64,000 nt of DNA. It comes from CAVZRC01 sp963777695 (lineage in GTDB: Bacteria > Planctomycetota > Planctomycetia > Isosphaerales > Isosphaeraceae). Below the pieces are notes generated by a model. That model saw only the letters and a list, made by a program, of their open reading frames with translations, searched no databases and had not been told where the DNA came from. Location of the stretch: contig CAVZRC010000001.1 in assembly GCA_963777695.1 (NCBI GenBank), positions 868,001 to 932,000 on the forward strand, given 5' to 3'. This document shows, piece after piece, positions 28,272 through 37,127 of this stretch; position 1 is the stretch's first letter; each line of letters begins with the position of its first letter. A program made the position numbers and the translations under genes.

Positions 28272-29627
28272 TTATCCTTCATTAATCGTATTGCGACGTG
28301 CCCGATGACTCTCGGGAAAGAGTCGCTCCTGATCCAGGCAGCCGTCCCCGTCGAAAGGGATCGGCATGAACTCGGATTCGAAGTCCAGGTCGGGATGGGC
28401 CTCAACGACCTCGGACAGGGCCGGAGTCACCCACATCGAGGTGAGCTCCAGGGTGTTGGGGATGATGACCATCCTGGCCTGATCGCGCTCGGACTGCCAG
28501 CACGTATCGAGGCTCGCCGCGAACACCTCCCGATCGGTCGGCAAGGCCAGGGGGACCCTCGCCCTCGTCAGGAAGTTGCTCGTCATGCTGTTCACGCGCA
28601 TAGGCGTGGGGTCGATCTGGCGGACCAGGCGCTCGGTCGTCAGGTCCGCCAGGCCGATCCCCAGCGCGTTGCCCCTGGTCTCGACGGACAAGTCGAGGAC
28701 GGCCAGTCGCGTGATGACCGGGCGGGGCAAATCGGGCATCGTCTCGACGCGCTGGCGACCGATGACATTCGGGTCGAGCCCAGTCCCGCTGTAATTCTTG
28801 CCCAGCTCGCCGACAACCAGGACGTCGAGCCGGTCGAACGGGAGCCGTGCCATGAGCGACCGCGACTCCTCCAGGAGCAGCGGCTCTACGGACAGCAGCT
28901 CTTCCGGCTCGACGGCCACGATCTTCGCCGTATGCTCTCGCGCATTCTCGAGGATCGCGACGCCGAGCGCGACGCGGGTCCGTGTCAGCAGGACTTCCCC
29001 GACTTCGGGCAGCATCGCCCTCAAGCCCGGCAAGCCCAGCTTGTGGACCTGCGCAGCCCCCTGGCGCTTGCCCAGGCCGATGGTGAGCATCTTGAGCAGG
29101 CCGCTCTCATATCGCCCCGAGAACGAGGTATGCGGCTTGATCCGATTCAGCAAGATGATCCCGTCGGCCTCGATCGCATTACGATCGACATGGATTGGCA
29201 ATCCGAACGAATTGGTGCCGACCTCGACCGTTTCCATCTCGGAACGGATCGGACAGCCCACGGTGGACTCGGTCACGCCCAGCTCGGCGAGCAAGGCCCG
29301 CTGGCCATCAGCCGTGCCGCCGCCGTGACTGCCCATCGCGGCCACCACGAACGGGTCGAATCCCAGTCCGAGGACCGCGTCCACGGCCGCCCGCGCGATC
29401 CTTGCGATCTCCGAGATCCCCCGACTTCCGACCGTGATGGCGATCCGCCCACCCGGTGCCACGCGATCTGCAAGGCGACTGCCGCGGATCGCGACGGCCG
29501 TCGCGAGCGCGACGTCCTCCACCTCGGGTTGGCGATAAATCCGCCGCACCCGCGCGATGGTCGGCAGCGGCCCTTCGTCCGGATCGCTCGCGAGATGCAC
29601 TGTTGACACGCTATCAGTCCTCAACAA
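28272..29627 (-). CDS. LarA-like protein (lactate racemase domain, DUF2088)
   Basis: 451 aa. N-terminal DUF2088/LarA domain with I-A-I-T-V-G-S-R-G-I, the diagnostic M-G-S-H-G-G-G-T-A-D-G-Q and N-R-I-K-P-H-T-S-F-S-G, followed by G-L-L-K-M-L-T-I-G-L-G-K and the C-terminal domain (L-V-V-G-E-L-G-K-N-Y-S-G-T-G). LarA enzymes use a nickel-pincer cofactor to racemise or epimerise 2-hydroxyacids; the exact reaction cannot be assigned. Start unsure: TTG at 29627 or GTG at 29609, neither with a clear SD. First gene of the minus-strand run with HAD, CPBP and rhomboid genes. Confidence 0.8.
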   Translation of the reverse strand: MLRTDSVSTVHLASDPDEGPLPTIARVRRIYRQPEVEDVALATAVAIRGSRLADRVAPGGRIAITVGSRGISEIARIARAAVDAVLGLGFDPFVVAAMGSHGGGTADGQRALLAELGVTESTVGCPIRSEMETVEVGTNSFGLPIHVDRNAIEADGIILLNRIKPHTSFSGRYESGLLKMLTIGLGKRQGAAQVHKLGLPGLRAMLPEVGEVLLTRTRVALGVAILENAREHTAKIVAVEPEELLSVEPLLLEESRSLMARLPFDRLDVLVVGELGKNYSGTGLDPNVIGRQRVETMPDLPRPVITRLAVLDLSVETRGNALGIGLADLTTERLVRQIDPTPMRVNSMTSNFLTRARVPLALPTDREVFAASLDTCWQSERDQARMVIIPNTLELTSMWVTPALSEVVEAHPDLDFESEFMPIPFDGDGCLDQERLFPESHRARRNTINEG

Positions 29628-29753
29628 GCCTCGCCAGCCGTCCGTGGGGCGTCGTCATTTACCTCGTACGACCGACGATCGACGCCTTCCGGTGATCTTA
29701 CCATCTGGATGGCCCCAACGCCCCTCCTGAGTCGTCAACGTCGAATTCGAATA

Positions 29754-29777
29754 GAAAAAGCCCCTCGCGACCGGGGC
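29754..29777 (-). terminator. Intrinsic terminator after the PEP-CTERM gene
   Basis: On the minus strand: GCCCC, an 8-nt loop, GGGGC, then TTTTTC. It lies 104 nt past the stop codon at 29881 and is the clearest stem-plus-U-tract terminator on this strand. Confidence 0.75.
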
Positions 29778-29880
29778 GGACGGTCGGGAGAGGCTGGGTA
29801 TTGTTTCGTGACTTGTTCCGTAAATCGATCGGAACGTTCGGGAACACTAGGACCGGATCCCATTCCGGGATCGACCTGCG

Positions 29881-30687
29881 TCAAGCCGCTTGACGGTTGC
29901 GGCGGATGCGACGGGCCATCGCCACGGCGCCGAGCACACCGGCCCAGCCGATGACGGTGGCAGGCTCCGGGGCGGGCACCTGCTGGATCGTCCCGGCCGA
30001 TGGCGAATAGACCTGCGGGTAGCCGTTCTGCGGGTCCGGCGATTGGAGGCTCACGAGGAGCTGAGACGACGAGGGGGCCTGGGTCGAGAGCACGACGATC
30101 GTGCCGCTATTGATGCCGGCCATGAGCGGCCCGGTGTTCGACGAGGCGTTGAGGTACTGGAAGGTCAACGAGCCCGTCAACGTCCCGGGCTGCCAGAGGA
30201 CCTGGCTCGGCCCGACGGCGGAGCCGCCGGTCATCGTGGGCGCGTTCATCCCGCCGATCGCGCCGTTCACCAGGTAGACGGACGACGGTGCGTCGCCCTT
30301 GACCAGCGAGGCGAGCGTCGGGGTCGCATTGAAATACATGGCTGTGCTGTTTACGCCGATGGGTTGGCTGGTCGTATCCTTCACGTTGTTGACATCGATC
30401 TGATACGTGTAGGCATACAGCCCCGCCTCCGCGCCGGTCCCCTGGAATACCTGGGACTCGACCGTACCCGCGGGCGATGCCGTATTCAGGAACGAGAACT
30501 GATTGTTCAGCGCGGCGACCCCGGTAATCGGGGTGAAGTCGCTGTTGAACTGGGACGCCGACAACGAAGTCGGCTGAAGATCCTGGACCGTTGTGGTCGA
30601 TGTCATCGAGCCGGCATCGACGGTCGGGGTGGCCAGGTTCAACGCGAGACCAGCCCCCAGGGCGAGAGCGAAAGTGAACTTGTTCAT
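29881..30687 (-). CDS. PEP-CTERM sorting domain protein
   Basis: 268 aa from ATG 30687. Signal peptide M-N-K-F-T-F-A-L-A-L-G-A-G-L-A, cleavage near V-D-A-G (about residue 26). The body is Ser/Thr/Asn/Gly-rich and beta-structured with no known enzyme motif. The C-terminus is a textbook exosortase substrate: V-P-A-P-E-P-A-T, a hydrophobic helix V-I-G-W-A-G-V-L-G-A-V-A-M-A, then R-R-I-R-R-N-R. Probably an envelope or exopolysaccharide-associated protein. The open frame to 30750 upstream lacks a signal peptide start. Confidence 0.88.
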   Translation of the reverse strand: MNKFTFALALGAGLALNLATPTVDAGSMTSTTTVQDLQPTSLSASQFNSDFTPITGVAALNNQFSFLNTASPAGTVESQVFQGTGAEAGLYAYTYQIDVNNVKDTTSQPIGVNSTAMYFNATPTLASLVKGDAPSSVYLVNGAIGGMNAPTMTGGSAVGPSQVLWQPGTLTGSLTFQYLNASSNTGPLMAGINSGTIVVLSTQAPSSSQLLVSLQSPDPQNGYPQVYSPSAGTIQQVPAPEPATVIGWAGVLGAVAMARRIRRNRQAA

Positions 30688-31151
30688 TCTAGCGATCTTC
30701 CAGGGTTGATCTGGGTGGTTCGTCGTTCGCGAACCGCAAGAGCGAGTCAATCCATAACTCGACTCGCCGGCCGGAGAACGTCTCCGGTCGGGCCCCGCGG
30801 GCCAGGCTCATGTCGAGCGCGGGTCGGGGAAACCCGGGAACGACGTCGGGACGATGCCCGAGCCGACCCGTCGAAGTCCTATCCCTCACCGGCCGCAAGC
30901 TCGCGAACACCTCCGACAGGCTGCTGCCCTCGGGTATTCTCGACGATCGGCCGGTCGCGGTCATGGTCATGGTCGTTGCCGCGAGGGATGGGACTCCTCT
31001 TCATCCGGACTTGGCTTGGACCTATTTGCTGAACATGCCAAGACGACCGGGAACCTATCAGGAACGTCCCCGGGGGTCAACCCGAGCTGGACCGAGATTG
31101 ATTAAAGATCCGGGACTCTCGATCCGGTCATCGCGCGATGCCGGCCTGAGG
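30688..31151. other. Upstream region of the PEP-CTERM gene
   Basis: 464 nt between the DedA gene end and the PEP-CTERM start, both minus strand; it should contain the PEP-CTERM promoter. No hairpin, repeat or small gene that I can support. Confidence 0.45.
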
Positions 31152-32120
31152 CTATCGCGAGCTCGTCTCGACCGAGGGCCGAGGTGTGGGTGCCTCCACC
31201 TCGATCCCCACCGGTTCATTCGCCGGAGGGGGCGGAGCCGCGGGAGGGATCGGAATCGCCCCGTCCTTGGAGACGGATCCCGACTCGTGATTCGTCCCGA
31301 CGTCAGGATCCTTCGGGCCCGACGTAACGGCGGCCGATCCGGAATCGATTGCAATCGTGACGCTCTCGACCTCCGGGAGTCTCGGGGATGCCGGGGCCAT
31401 CGGCTCGCCGCCGGACGGCGGAACGACTCGATCCTCCCGGGAGGGGAGCGGGACCTCGTCGTCCTCGGGGACAGGCGGGCCGACCGGCTTACCCGCCCGG
31501 CGATGCGCCTGGTAATAGCGGTAGAGCAGGAAGCCCCCCAGGCCGGCGGCGAGGATCACCGTGAGCCATTGTTGGACCTCGCGGATCCCCTTCTGGATCT
31601 GGTGGGCGAAGAGCAGCCCCAGCCCGAACATCATCGTCGTGCTCAACGAGGCCGCCACCAGGTCGGTCACGAGCAGCTTCAGCGCCGGCAGTTTGAGGAT
31701 GCCCGCCGTCAGGTAGGCCGCCGTGCGAAAGCCCGGCACGAACCGGCCTGAGACCAGGATCTTGAACCCGTGGCGGTGGAAATACCCCTTGATCTGGGCC
31801 TCCCGCTGCCGCGTGAGTAGGCGACGCGTCAGGGGCAGGCTCAGGACCTGCTCTCCATAGAAGAACCCGAGGAAATAGACGACGAAGTCGCCCAGGATCA
31901 CCCCGGCCAGGCAGGTCGCAAAGGCGGCCGGACCTGACATCTGTCCATTACGCGTCAGGACCGCAGCCAGGAGGATCGGGGCCTCTTCCGGGATCGGCAA
32001 TCCAAGGCCCCCGAGCACGAGGACCAGGGCAATTCCGACATAACCAAGCTCTCCGATCAGCTCTTCGGTCAAGTCCGGCCCCCCGGCGCGGTCACGGCGG
32101 CATGGCGGCCCCGCCAGCAT
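31152..32120 (-). CDS. DedA family (SNARE-associated/VTT domain) membrane protein
   Basis: 322 aa. Residues about 20-215 are the DedA core: G-L-P-I-P-E-E-A-P-I-L-L near the first re-entrant helix, F-A-T-C-L-A-G-V-I-L-G-D, the G-R-F-V-P-G-F-R-T-A-A-Y-L-T-A-G motif and a final pair of TM helices ending L-Y-R-Y-Y-Q-A-H-R-R. About 100 residues of Pro/Glu/Ser-rich cytoplasmic tail follow, longer than in typical DedA proteins. The family works in lipid flipping (undecaprenyl phosphate or phosphatidylethanolamine recycling) and membrane homeostasis. ATG 32120 has no SD; TTG 32072 (L-T-E-E-L-I-G) is an alternative start just before the first helix. Confidence 0.85.
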   Translation of the reverse strand: MLAGPPCRRDRAGGPDLTEELIGELGYVGIALVLVLGGLGLPIPEEAPILLAAVLTRNGQMSGPAAFATCLAGVILGDFVVYFLGFFYGEQVLSLPLTRRLLTRQREAQIKGYFHRHGFKILVSGRFVPGFRTAAYLTAGILKLPALKLLVTDLVAASLSTTMMFGLGLLFAHQIQKGIREVQQWLTVILAAGLGGFLLYRYYQAHRRAGKPVGPPVPEDDEVPLPSREDRVVPPSGGEPMAPASPRLPEVESVTIAIDSGSAAVTSGPKDPDVGTNHESGSVSKDGAIPIPPAAPPPPANEPVGIEVEAPTPRPSVETSSR

Positions 32121-32448
32121 CGGTCATGAACTGCCGGTATCATACACTTTACAACCCCCGCGGGCAGCGCCGCCGGTCGCGATTCGACACGATCCGCCAA
32201 TCGATGTCTCGGTCGAAATGACGACGGACCGGTCGCCCTCGGCGGCCTGGGCCGCGGGCGGCCTTGACCGATTCCGGCGCGACGGTTATGGTCTGGAAAA
32301 CCCAAGGATGGGTCGAAAGCGGAGACATGCGCGACACATCGGGCCGATCGAAAGAGCCGGCCCGTACCCGTCGCGACGGCGGCCGATTCTCTGCCAGTCC
32401 CCGTTAGTCAAGGGCGCGAGTGCCGAGATCTCAAGGAGGAGACCAGTC
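32121..32448. other. Divergent intergenic region DedA / LEPR-XLL protein
   Basis: 328 nt; should hold promoters for both genes. An AAGGAGGAG Shine-Dalgarno at 32433-32441 serves the plus-strand gene. Nothing else supported. Confidence 0.5.
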
Positions 32449-34068
32449 ATGCCGTTCCAGGACCGCCGGGCAGCCGGACGTCGCCGCGCCTGGGGACGCG
32501 GACCGATCATCTTGAAGCTGGAATCGCTCGAATCTCGGGCATTGATGACCGCCGCCGCCGTCGCCGCACCCGCCAACTCCACACTGCCGGACCTCGCCAA
32601 TGCCGCGCTGACGGTCTCGAGCAACGTCTCCGACTGGAATGGCAGCCTCGAAGTGGAAGGCCGGGTGACCAACCAGGGCGCTTCCACCGAGACCGTGCCA
32701 TTCCAGGTGGAAATCTATGCCTCGCCCGTCCGCGGCCTCGACAAGTATTCCGTGCCGCTCGGCGAAGTCACCATCCCGGCCGGTCTGGCCCCCGGGCAGT
32801 CGATCCCTTACCAGACCTCGGTCACCATCCCGACGACGCCCATCCCCGAGGTCAGCAGTAGCGGCGGCACGCTCTACATTACCTCATGGGTGAATCCGGA
32901 CGAGTCGGCTCCCGAGAGCAACTACCGCAACGACAAGGACCTCGGCCCTCCCTACGACTCCGCGCCGGTCCTGATCGAGGCGCCGACCCCGGCCGATCTC
33001 GTCGGCACGACGCTGGCGGTCACGCCCTCGAATCCGACCTGGGGCAGCACCATCACGGTGACGGCCCAGATCACCAACCAATCGGCCGGAGCTTCTCCCC
33101 AGACCGAGGCCATCGTGTCGCTGACACCCGACGGGCTCAATTACGGCGACTCGACGACCGTGGGCATCGGCACCATCACCGTGCCGCCGATGCGCGGCTA
33201 CCAGACGGTCAACCTGGTCCAGACCTTCACCTTGCCCGCGGTCGAGCCCAATTCGATCACCAACTACACCAACTTCGGCCTGACGATGACCGAGGATGGC
33301 GACTACGCCACCAGCGACCTCTATCCGCATGCGCAGACGCAGGGCGTCGGACTCGACCAGACGCCGATCACGATCACGACCAGCTCGACTTCCACGGCCG
33401 TGGCCGGCCCACTCCCCGATCTGGCCGCCTCCTCCGTCGTGGCGCCGACCGGCACCATCAAGTGGGGCCAGACCATCCAGGTCTCCACGGTCGTCCAGAA
33501 CGTGGGCGCCGGCAACGCAGGCGCCTTCCAGGTCTACTACCTGCTGACCGGCCAGGCCGGCTCGATCAACGACGCGATCTACCTCGGCCAGACCGATGTC
33601 TCCGGACTAGCCTCCGGCGCCGACGACCCGATCACCCAGTCTCTGACGCTCCCGACCCGATTGCCATCGGGCGTGACTCTCAATAGCGTCGGCTATGCCC
33701 GGATCGCCGTCGTCGTCGACCCCAACGATTACATCAACGAATCGCTCCGGAGCAACAGCCAGACGATCTCCGCGCCGTTCATCGTCCGACTGCCGGGCAG
33801 CGCGACGACCGTCCCCACCACGAACGCCGCCGGCACGCTGCCCACGGTGGCGCAGGTCGCACAGCAGCAGCAGAACAAGCTCAACGCCCAGCGAGCACTC
33901 AAGCGGGCCGCGGCGATCGAGGCCAGGAAGGCGACCGAGCCCGCCAAGAAGCTCCGTCGGAAGCGCCCGCCCAGCTCGAATTCGGTCGTGGATAAGACGG
34001 TCAGCCTGGCCGAAGAACTCTACAAACTCCCGAGCCAGGCGCTCACCAAGATCGAGAAATCCGTCTGA
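32449..34068 (+). CDS. LEPR-XLL type surface protein with CARDB domains
   Basis: 539 aa from ATG 32449, with AAGGAGGAG 7 nt upstream (the frame is open to 32218 but not conserved). The N-terminus is basic (R-R-A-A-G-R-R-R) followed by L-E-S-L-E-S-R-A-L-M, the LEPR-XLL type sorting motif seen on planctomycete extracellular proteins. The body holds three beta-sandwich CARDB (cell adhesion related) repeats, each beginning like L-P-D-L-A-x-A/S and containing G-x-x-x-T-V-T-A-Q-I-T-N-Q or similar, and G-A-G-N-A-G-A-F-Q-V. The C-terminus is Lys/Arg/Gln-rich and helical (about residues 455-539). Probably an adhesin or envelope scaffold. Confidence 0.8.
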   Translation: MPFQDRRAAGRRRAWGRGPIILKLESLESRALMTAAAVAAPANSTLPDLANAALTVSSNVSDWNGSLEVEGRVTNQGASTETVPFQVEIYASPVRGLDKYSVPLGEVTIPAGLAPGQSIPYQTSVTIPTTPIPEVSSSGGTLYITSWVNPDESAPESNYRNDKDLGPPYDSAPVLIEAPTPADLVGTTLAVTPSNPTWGSTITVTAQITNQSAGASPQTEAIVSLTPDGLNYGDSTTVGIGTITVPPMRGYQTVNLVQTFTLPAVEPNSITNYTNFGLTMTEDGDYATSDLYPHAQTQGVGLDQTPITITTSSTSTAVAGPLPDLAASSVVAPTGTIKWGQTIQVSTVVQNVGAGNAGAFQVYYLLTGQAGSINDAIYLGQTDVSGLASGADDPITQSLTLPTRLPSGVTLNSVGYARIAVVVDPNDYINESLRSNSQTISAPFIVRLPGSATTVPTTNAAGTLPTVAQVAQQQQNKLNAQRALKRAAAIEARKATEPAKKLRRKRPPSSNSVVDKTVSLAEELYKLPSQALTKIEKSV

Positions 34069-34577
34069 TGCGGCTGTGAATCAATCGATTCCAGATAACG
34101 GATTGCGAATTACGAATGAGTCTAAAGCCCGAGTCCCCAGAGACTTAAGAATTCGCAATCCGGCATCCGCGATCACGATTCCGACTCCTTATCACGCACC
34201 CAGTTCGAGGTTCGAAACGCGTTCTTCGGAAACGGAACCTCCAAGTATCTTCAATCGCCGGCGGCACTTCGTCCCCGAACGATTGCCCAACTCCTCGTGG
34301 GAATGCGGCCCTCCAGAATTACGAGGAACTTGCAACCCGCATAATCCAAGCATCTTCCGTCGAATTGCGGGGACTTCGGATACCATCGTGCTGAACTTGA
34401 GACAAAATTGGAAATATCCAGGTGATTGATTGAACGGCGTCGCTGACCTAGCTATGCTTTGCTCGATCGACCTGGTCGGCACGGCAAGATGCGCAAGCGA
34501 GCCAAGATGCCGCTCCATCCTCAAGACCTTCTCGGGTATCGTTTTGCAGGGATTGTCGCCAACGGAGGCACCAGGAA
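34069..34577. other. Intergenic region with heptad repeat array
   Basis: 509 nt between two plus-strand genes. The first 120 nt hold the phased 7-bp repeat at 34087-34191. The rest contains no recognised gene; GGAGG at 34564-34568 is a plausible SD for the next gene. Confidence 0.5.
34087..34191. repeat. Degenerate 7-bp periodic array (AATCCGG/AATTCGC family)
   Basis: In one phase: GATAACG, GATTGCG, AATTACG, AATGAGT (34094-34121), four diverged heptads, then AATTCGC, AATCCGG, CATCCGC, GATCACG, ATTCCGA (34150-34184). CGGATTGCGAATT near 34100 and AATTCGCAATCCG at 34150-34162 are perfect 13-bp inverted repeats, so the two halves mirror each other. It starts 19 nt after the stop codon of the CARDB gene. 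Confidence 0.65.
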
Positions 34578-35363
34578 ATGACTTTTGACGGGCCCCACGC
34601 ACCTCTGAGCTCGACGACGTCGGCGACTCGCTCGCTGGTCGAAGCGCGATTCATCCCGCGGCAATACGAGCCCAATTACGCCTATCCGCTATTGGTCTCA
34701 TTCCATTCACGGGGAGGCGACGAGGAGCAACTGGTCCGGGCCATGCCGGCGGTCAGTTGGCGGAATTACGTCGGACTGGCCCTGCGCGGGCCGCAGCCGG
34801 TCTTCAAGCGCGATCGCCTCGCGGGTTTCGGCTGGGGCCGCGAGTTCGAGCATCCCGACCGCTCGGCGTGGCGACGGCGGCCGGCCGGGGCGGAGGCCGA
34901 CGTGGTCCGTCGCGTCCTGTTCGAGCAGGATCCCGAGATCTTCGACGGCCTCGAGGAGGCCGTCTTCTCGGCGATCCTCCAGACCCGGCAATTGCTGCAT
35001 GTCCACTCGGAGCGGATCTACCTGATGGGTTGCGGCGAGGGCGCGGCGGTTGCCTACTGGCTCGGCTTGTTGTATCCCGATCGGTTCGCCGGCATCGTCG
35101 CCATCAACGGATGGCTGCCGGTCGGCCTCCGGCCCCTCGGGCGGCTCAAGGCCTGCCGAGACCTCCCCATCCTCGTCGTCCACGGCGCGTGGAATACCAG
35201 GGCACCCCTGGAGGAAGCACGCCGGAACGTCGCGACATTGCGGGCCGGAGGGCTACGCGTCGCGTTCCAGTCGTATCCCTGCTCGCATCGCCTGTCGACG
35301 CCGATGCTCGCCGACGTCGATACCTGGCTAATCGGGCATTGCACCGGACAAATGAACTTCTGA
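34578..35363 (+). CDS. Alpha/beta-hydrolase-fold protein with degenerate catalytic triad
   Basis: 261 aa, phospholipase/carboxylesterase-like (predicted esterase) fold. Seen: P-L-L-V-S-F-H-S-R-G-G-D with the oxyanion-type loop, then Y-L-M-G-C-G-E-G-A-A where the GxSxG nucleophile elbow has Gly153 in place of Ser, and V-V-H-G-A-W-N-T-R-A-P where the usual Asp of HGxxD is Asn206; His237 in S-H-R-L-S is kept. Two of three catalytic residues are therefore missing, and the protein is probably not a serine esterase; a binding role is possible. GGAGG lies 9 nt before ATG 34578. Confidence 0.75.
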   Translation: MTFDGPHAPLSSTTSATRSLVEARFIPRQYEPNYAYPLLVSFHSRGGDEEQLVRAMPAVSWRNYVGLALRGPQPVFKRDRLAGFGWGREFEHPDRSAWRRRPAGAEADVVRRVLFEQDPEIFDGLEEAVFSAILQTRQLLHVHSERIYLMGCGEGAAVAYWLGLLYPDRFAGIVAINGWLPVGLRPLGRLKACRDLPILVVHGAWNTRAPLEEARRNVATLRAGGLRVAFQSYPCSHRLSTPMLADVDTWLIGHCTGQMNF

Positions 35364-35624
35364 GCACCGATCGACCGTCCCTTCGCCGGGTGTCGAGCGA
35401 GTGTGCCCTACTTGATGCATTCGGGCCACCACGACTCGATCGTCGGTCGTTCCGGAACCCGACCTGTCGGGCCTGCGATCCCATCGCCGGCCAAGTTCGG
35501 GACTCGCGGCATCCCGATAGCTCCAAAGAGCGAGTCGGGATGGCTATCCTGGATGGACGGCATCCTGGGAAGCCGTGCCGGTTCGCGTCGCGAGGGAGGC
35601 TTCCGGAACAGCGAGGGTGGCGAA

Positions 35625-36853
35625 ATGGATGGGTCATTTGCCTGTCCAGAATGCGGCTGTCAGGTCGAAGTCCAGGGGCTGGCCCCTGGACGTCAGGTGC
35701 GGTGCGGTTTCTGCGAACAACTGGTGGAAGTCCCCTTCCTTCCGAGGGTGCCGGCTGGAGCCTGGAAGCGTCAACGATTCACGCAATCGCGATGGTTTAC
35801 CGGGACCGTGACGGCCTTCGGGGTCATCCTGGCAGGACTCGTCCTCTTCGGCGGCATGCGGTTCGTGAGGACGCGGTTCCGGGCCGCCGAGAAGGGGTCG
35901 ATTCAGAAGCTCTTCGACTCCTCCCGGGCTCAGGAGGAGTCGGGCAAGCTCGGCCAGGCCCTGATCGACCTCGATGTCGCCCTCAGCCTCGCCCGCAAGA
36001 CCGATACCACCGATCCGACCTTCTTCGAAGAGCAACAGAGGCATCGCGGCGAGTTGGCCCGGCGCGATGCCCAGGCCGTCCTCGATCAGCTCGCAGGAAC
36101 TAATCCGGGCCCACTCTCACTGGGCGAATGGCTCAACCTGATCGCCCGCGCGAGTCGGGATCCGGATCTCCTGGCGCTCCGGTCCGCCATCGACGAACAG
36201 TTCCGAGCGAAGCTCAAGCGGGAGGCCGACACCGAGCTGGCGATCGCCCGGAGTGCCTCCGAATCGGGGCGGGTCGTCGATTCGCTCCGGGCCTGCGACC
36301 GGATCGCCAAGCTCCTGAAGCACTTGCCGCCCGAGGTCGAGCGCATCGTCCGACGCGATACGGAAGACATGGTCAGCCGCCTCATCGAGCGCCATGGGGT
36401 CGTCATCGAGTCGTCGCAAGGCGCATTCGTCTACGGTTCCCAGGAGTCGTATCGCTCCACCATGCTGCCGATCCTGCTCAAGTCGCTGGAGAACAAGGGG
36501 TATCTCCCCTATCGAACTTCCTCGCCCTGGGCAGGGCACTGGCTCAAGGCCCACTATCGTCTGAGCTACGCCGTCTCGGAACAACTCGAAGGCAATTACG
36601 AGACGTCGGACAACCGGCTCACGCGGATCGAGGCCCGGTTAACCTTGACCTCGCGCGCGCCCAGATCTGGCAGACCAGCCCGTCATGTCGGACGAAAGTC
36701 CCCCTCCCCGGGCGATCCGCCTACCTCTCCGGCCGCCTGGCTGCCAAGCGAGACCGGTCCGAGGAAATCGAGCGACTGCTCTATCAGAACGCGCGAGACC
36801 ATATCGAGGAGCCGTTCACTTTCGCCCTCAGCAACATGCCTCCTTGCCAATAG
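35625..36853 (+). CDS. Zinc-ribbon / membrane-anchored helical-repeat protein, with a frame break
   Basis: About 409 aa. N-terminal zinc ribbon with C-P-E-C-G-C and C-G-F-C (C-x2-C ... C-x2-C), a TM helix (V-I-L-A-G-L-V-L-F-G-G-M), then a long helical domain with TPR-like units (L-G-Q-A-L-I-D-L-D-V-A-L-S-L-A). The frame from ATG 35625 is lost at about 36638-36641; the correct continuation is N-L-D-L-A-R-A-Q-I-W-Q in another frame, ending at the TAG 36851-36853. It lies directly upstream of the ECF sigma/kinase pair, and the topology (cytoplasmic zinc ribbon, one TM, external helical repeats) suggests a sensor or scaffold; no family is assigned. Confidence 0.65.
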
Positions 36854-36993
36854 GCAGTGGGCATTGAGCAGTAGGATTAGGGATCAGGCCGGCCGACCGA
36901 TTGAATTAACCGCCTCTGCCCACTCCTCGCTGCTCACTGCGTACCGCGTACTGGATGCTTCCCAATGCACCCTGCCTATTGCCCACTGCTCAG
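36842..36993. repeat. Inverted pair of 7-bp periodic arrays (GTGGGCA / TGCCCAC family)
   Basis: First block 36842-36890 in phase: CCTTGCC, AATAGGC, AGTGGGC, ATTGAGC, AGTAGGA, TTAGGGA, TCAGGCC. Second block 36917-36993, eleven phased units in the opposite sense: TGCCCAC, TCCTCGC, TGCTCAC, TGCGTAC, CGCGTAC, TGGATGC, TTCCCAA, TGCACCC, TGCCTAT, TGCCCAC, TGCTCAG. The consensus of one block is the reverse complement of the other. The first block overlaps the last codons and stop of the preceding gene, and the array ends 135 nt before the ECF sigma start. Confidence 0.7.
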
Positions 36994-37127
36994 GAGAGCT
37001 TGCCAGCGGAGGCCGGTTCCGGTTAGGCTCAATAAGCGGGATGTGGGCGCCCGTACCGAGGCGGTTGACACGGAGGTCTTTCCACGCCAGGCTCCGAGAA
37101 CCTGGCCCAAGCGAGGAGGCTCTTGGC

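Noticed and set aside
27465..29606. 713-codon plus-strand frame
   Set aside because: Antisense to the LarA-like and HAD genes, which have clear motifs.
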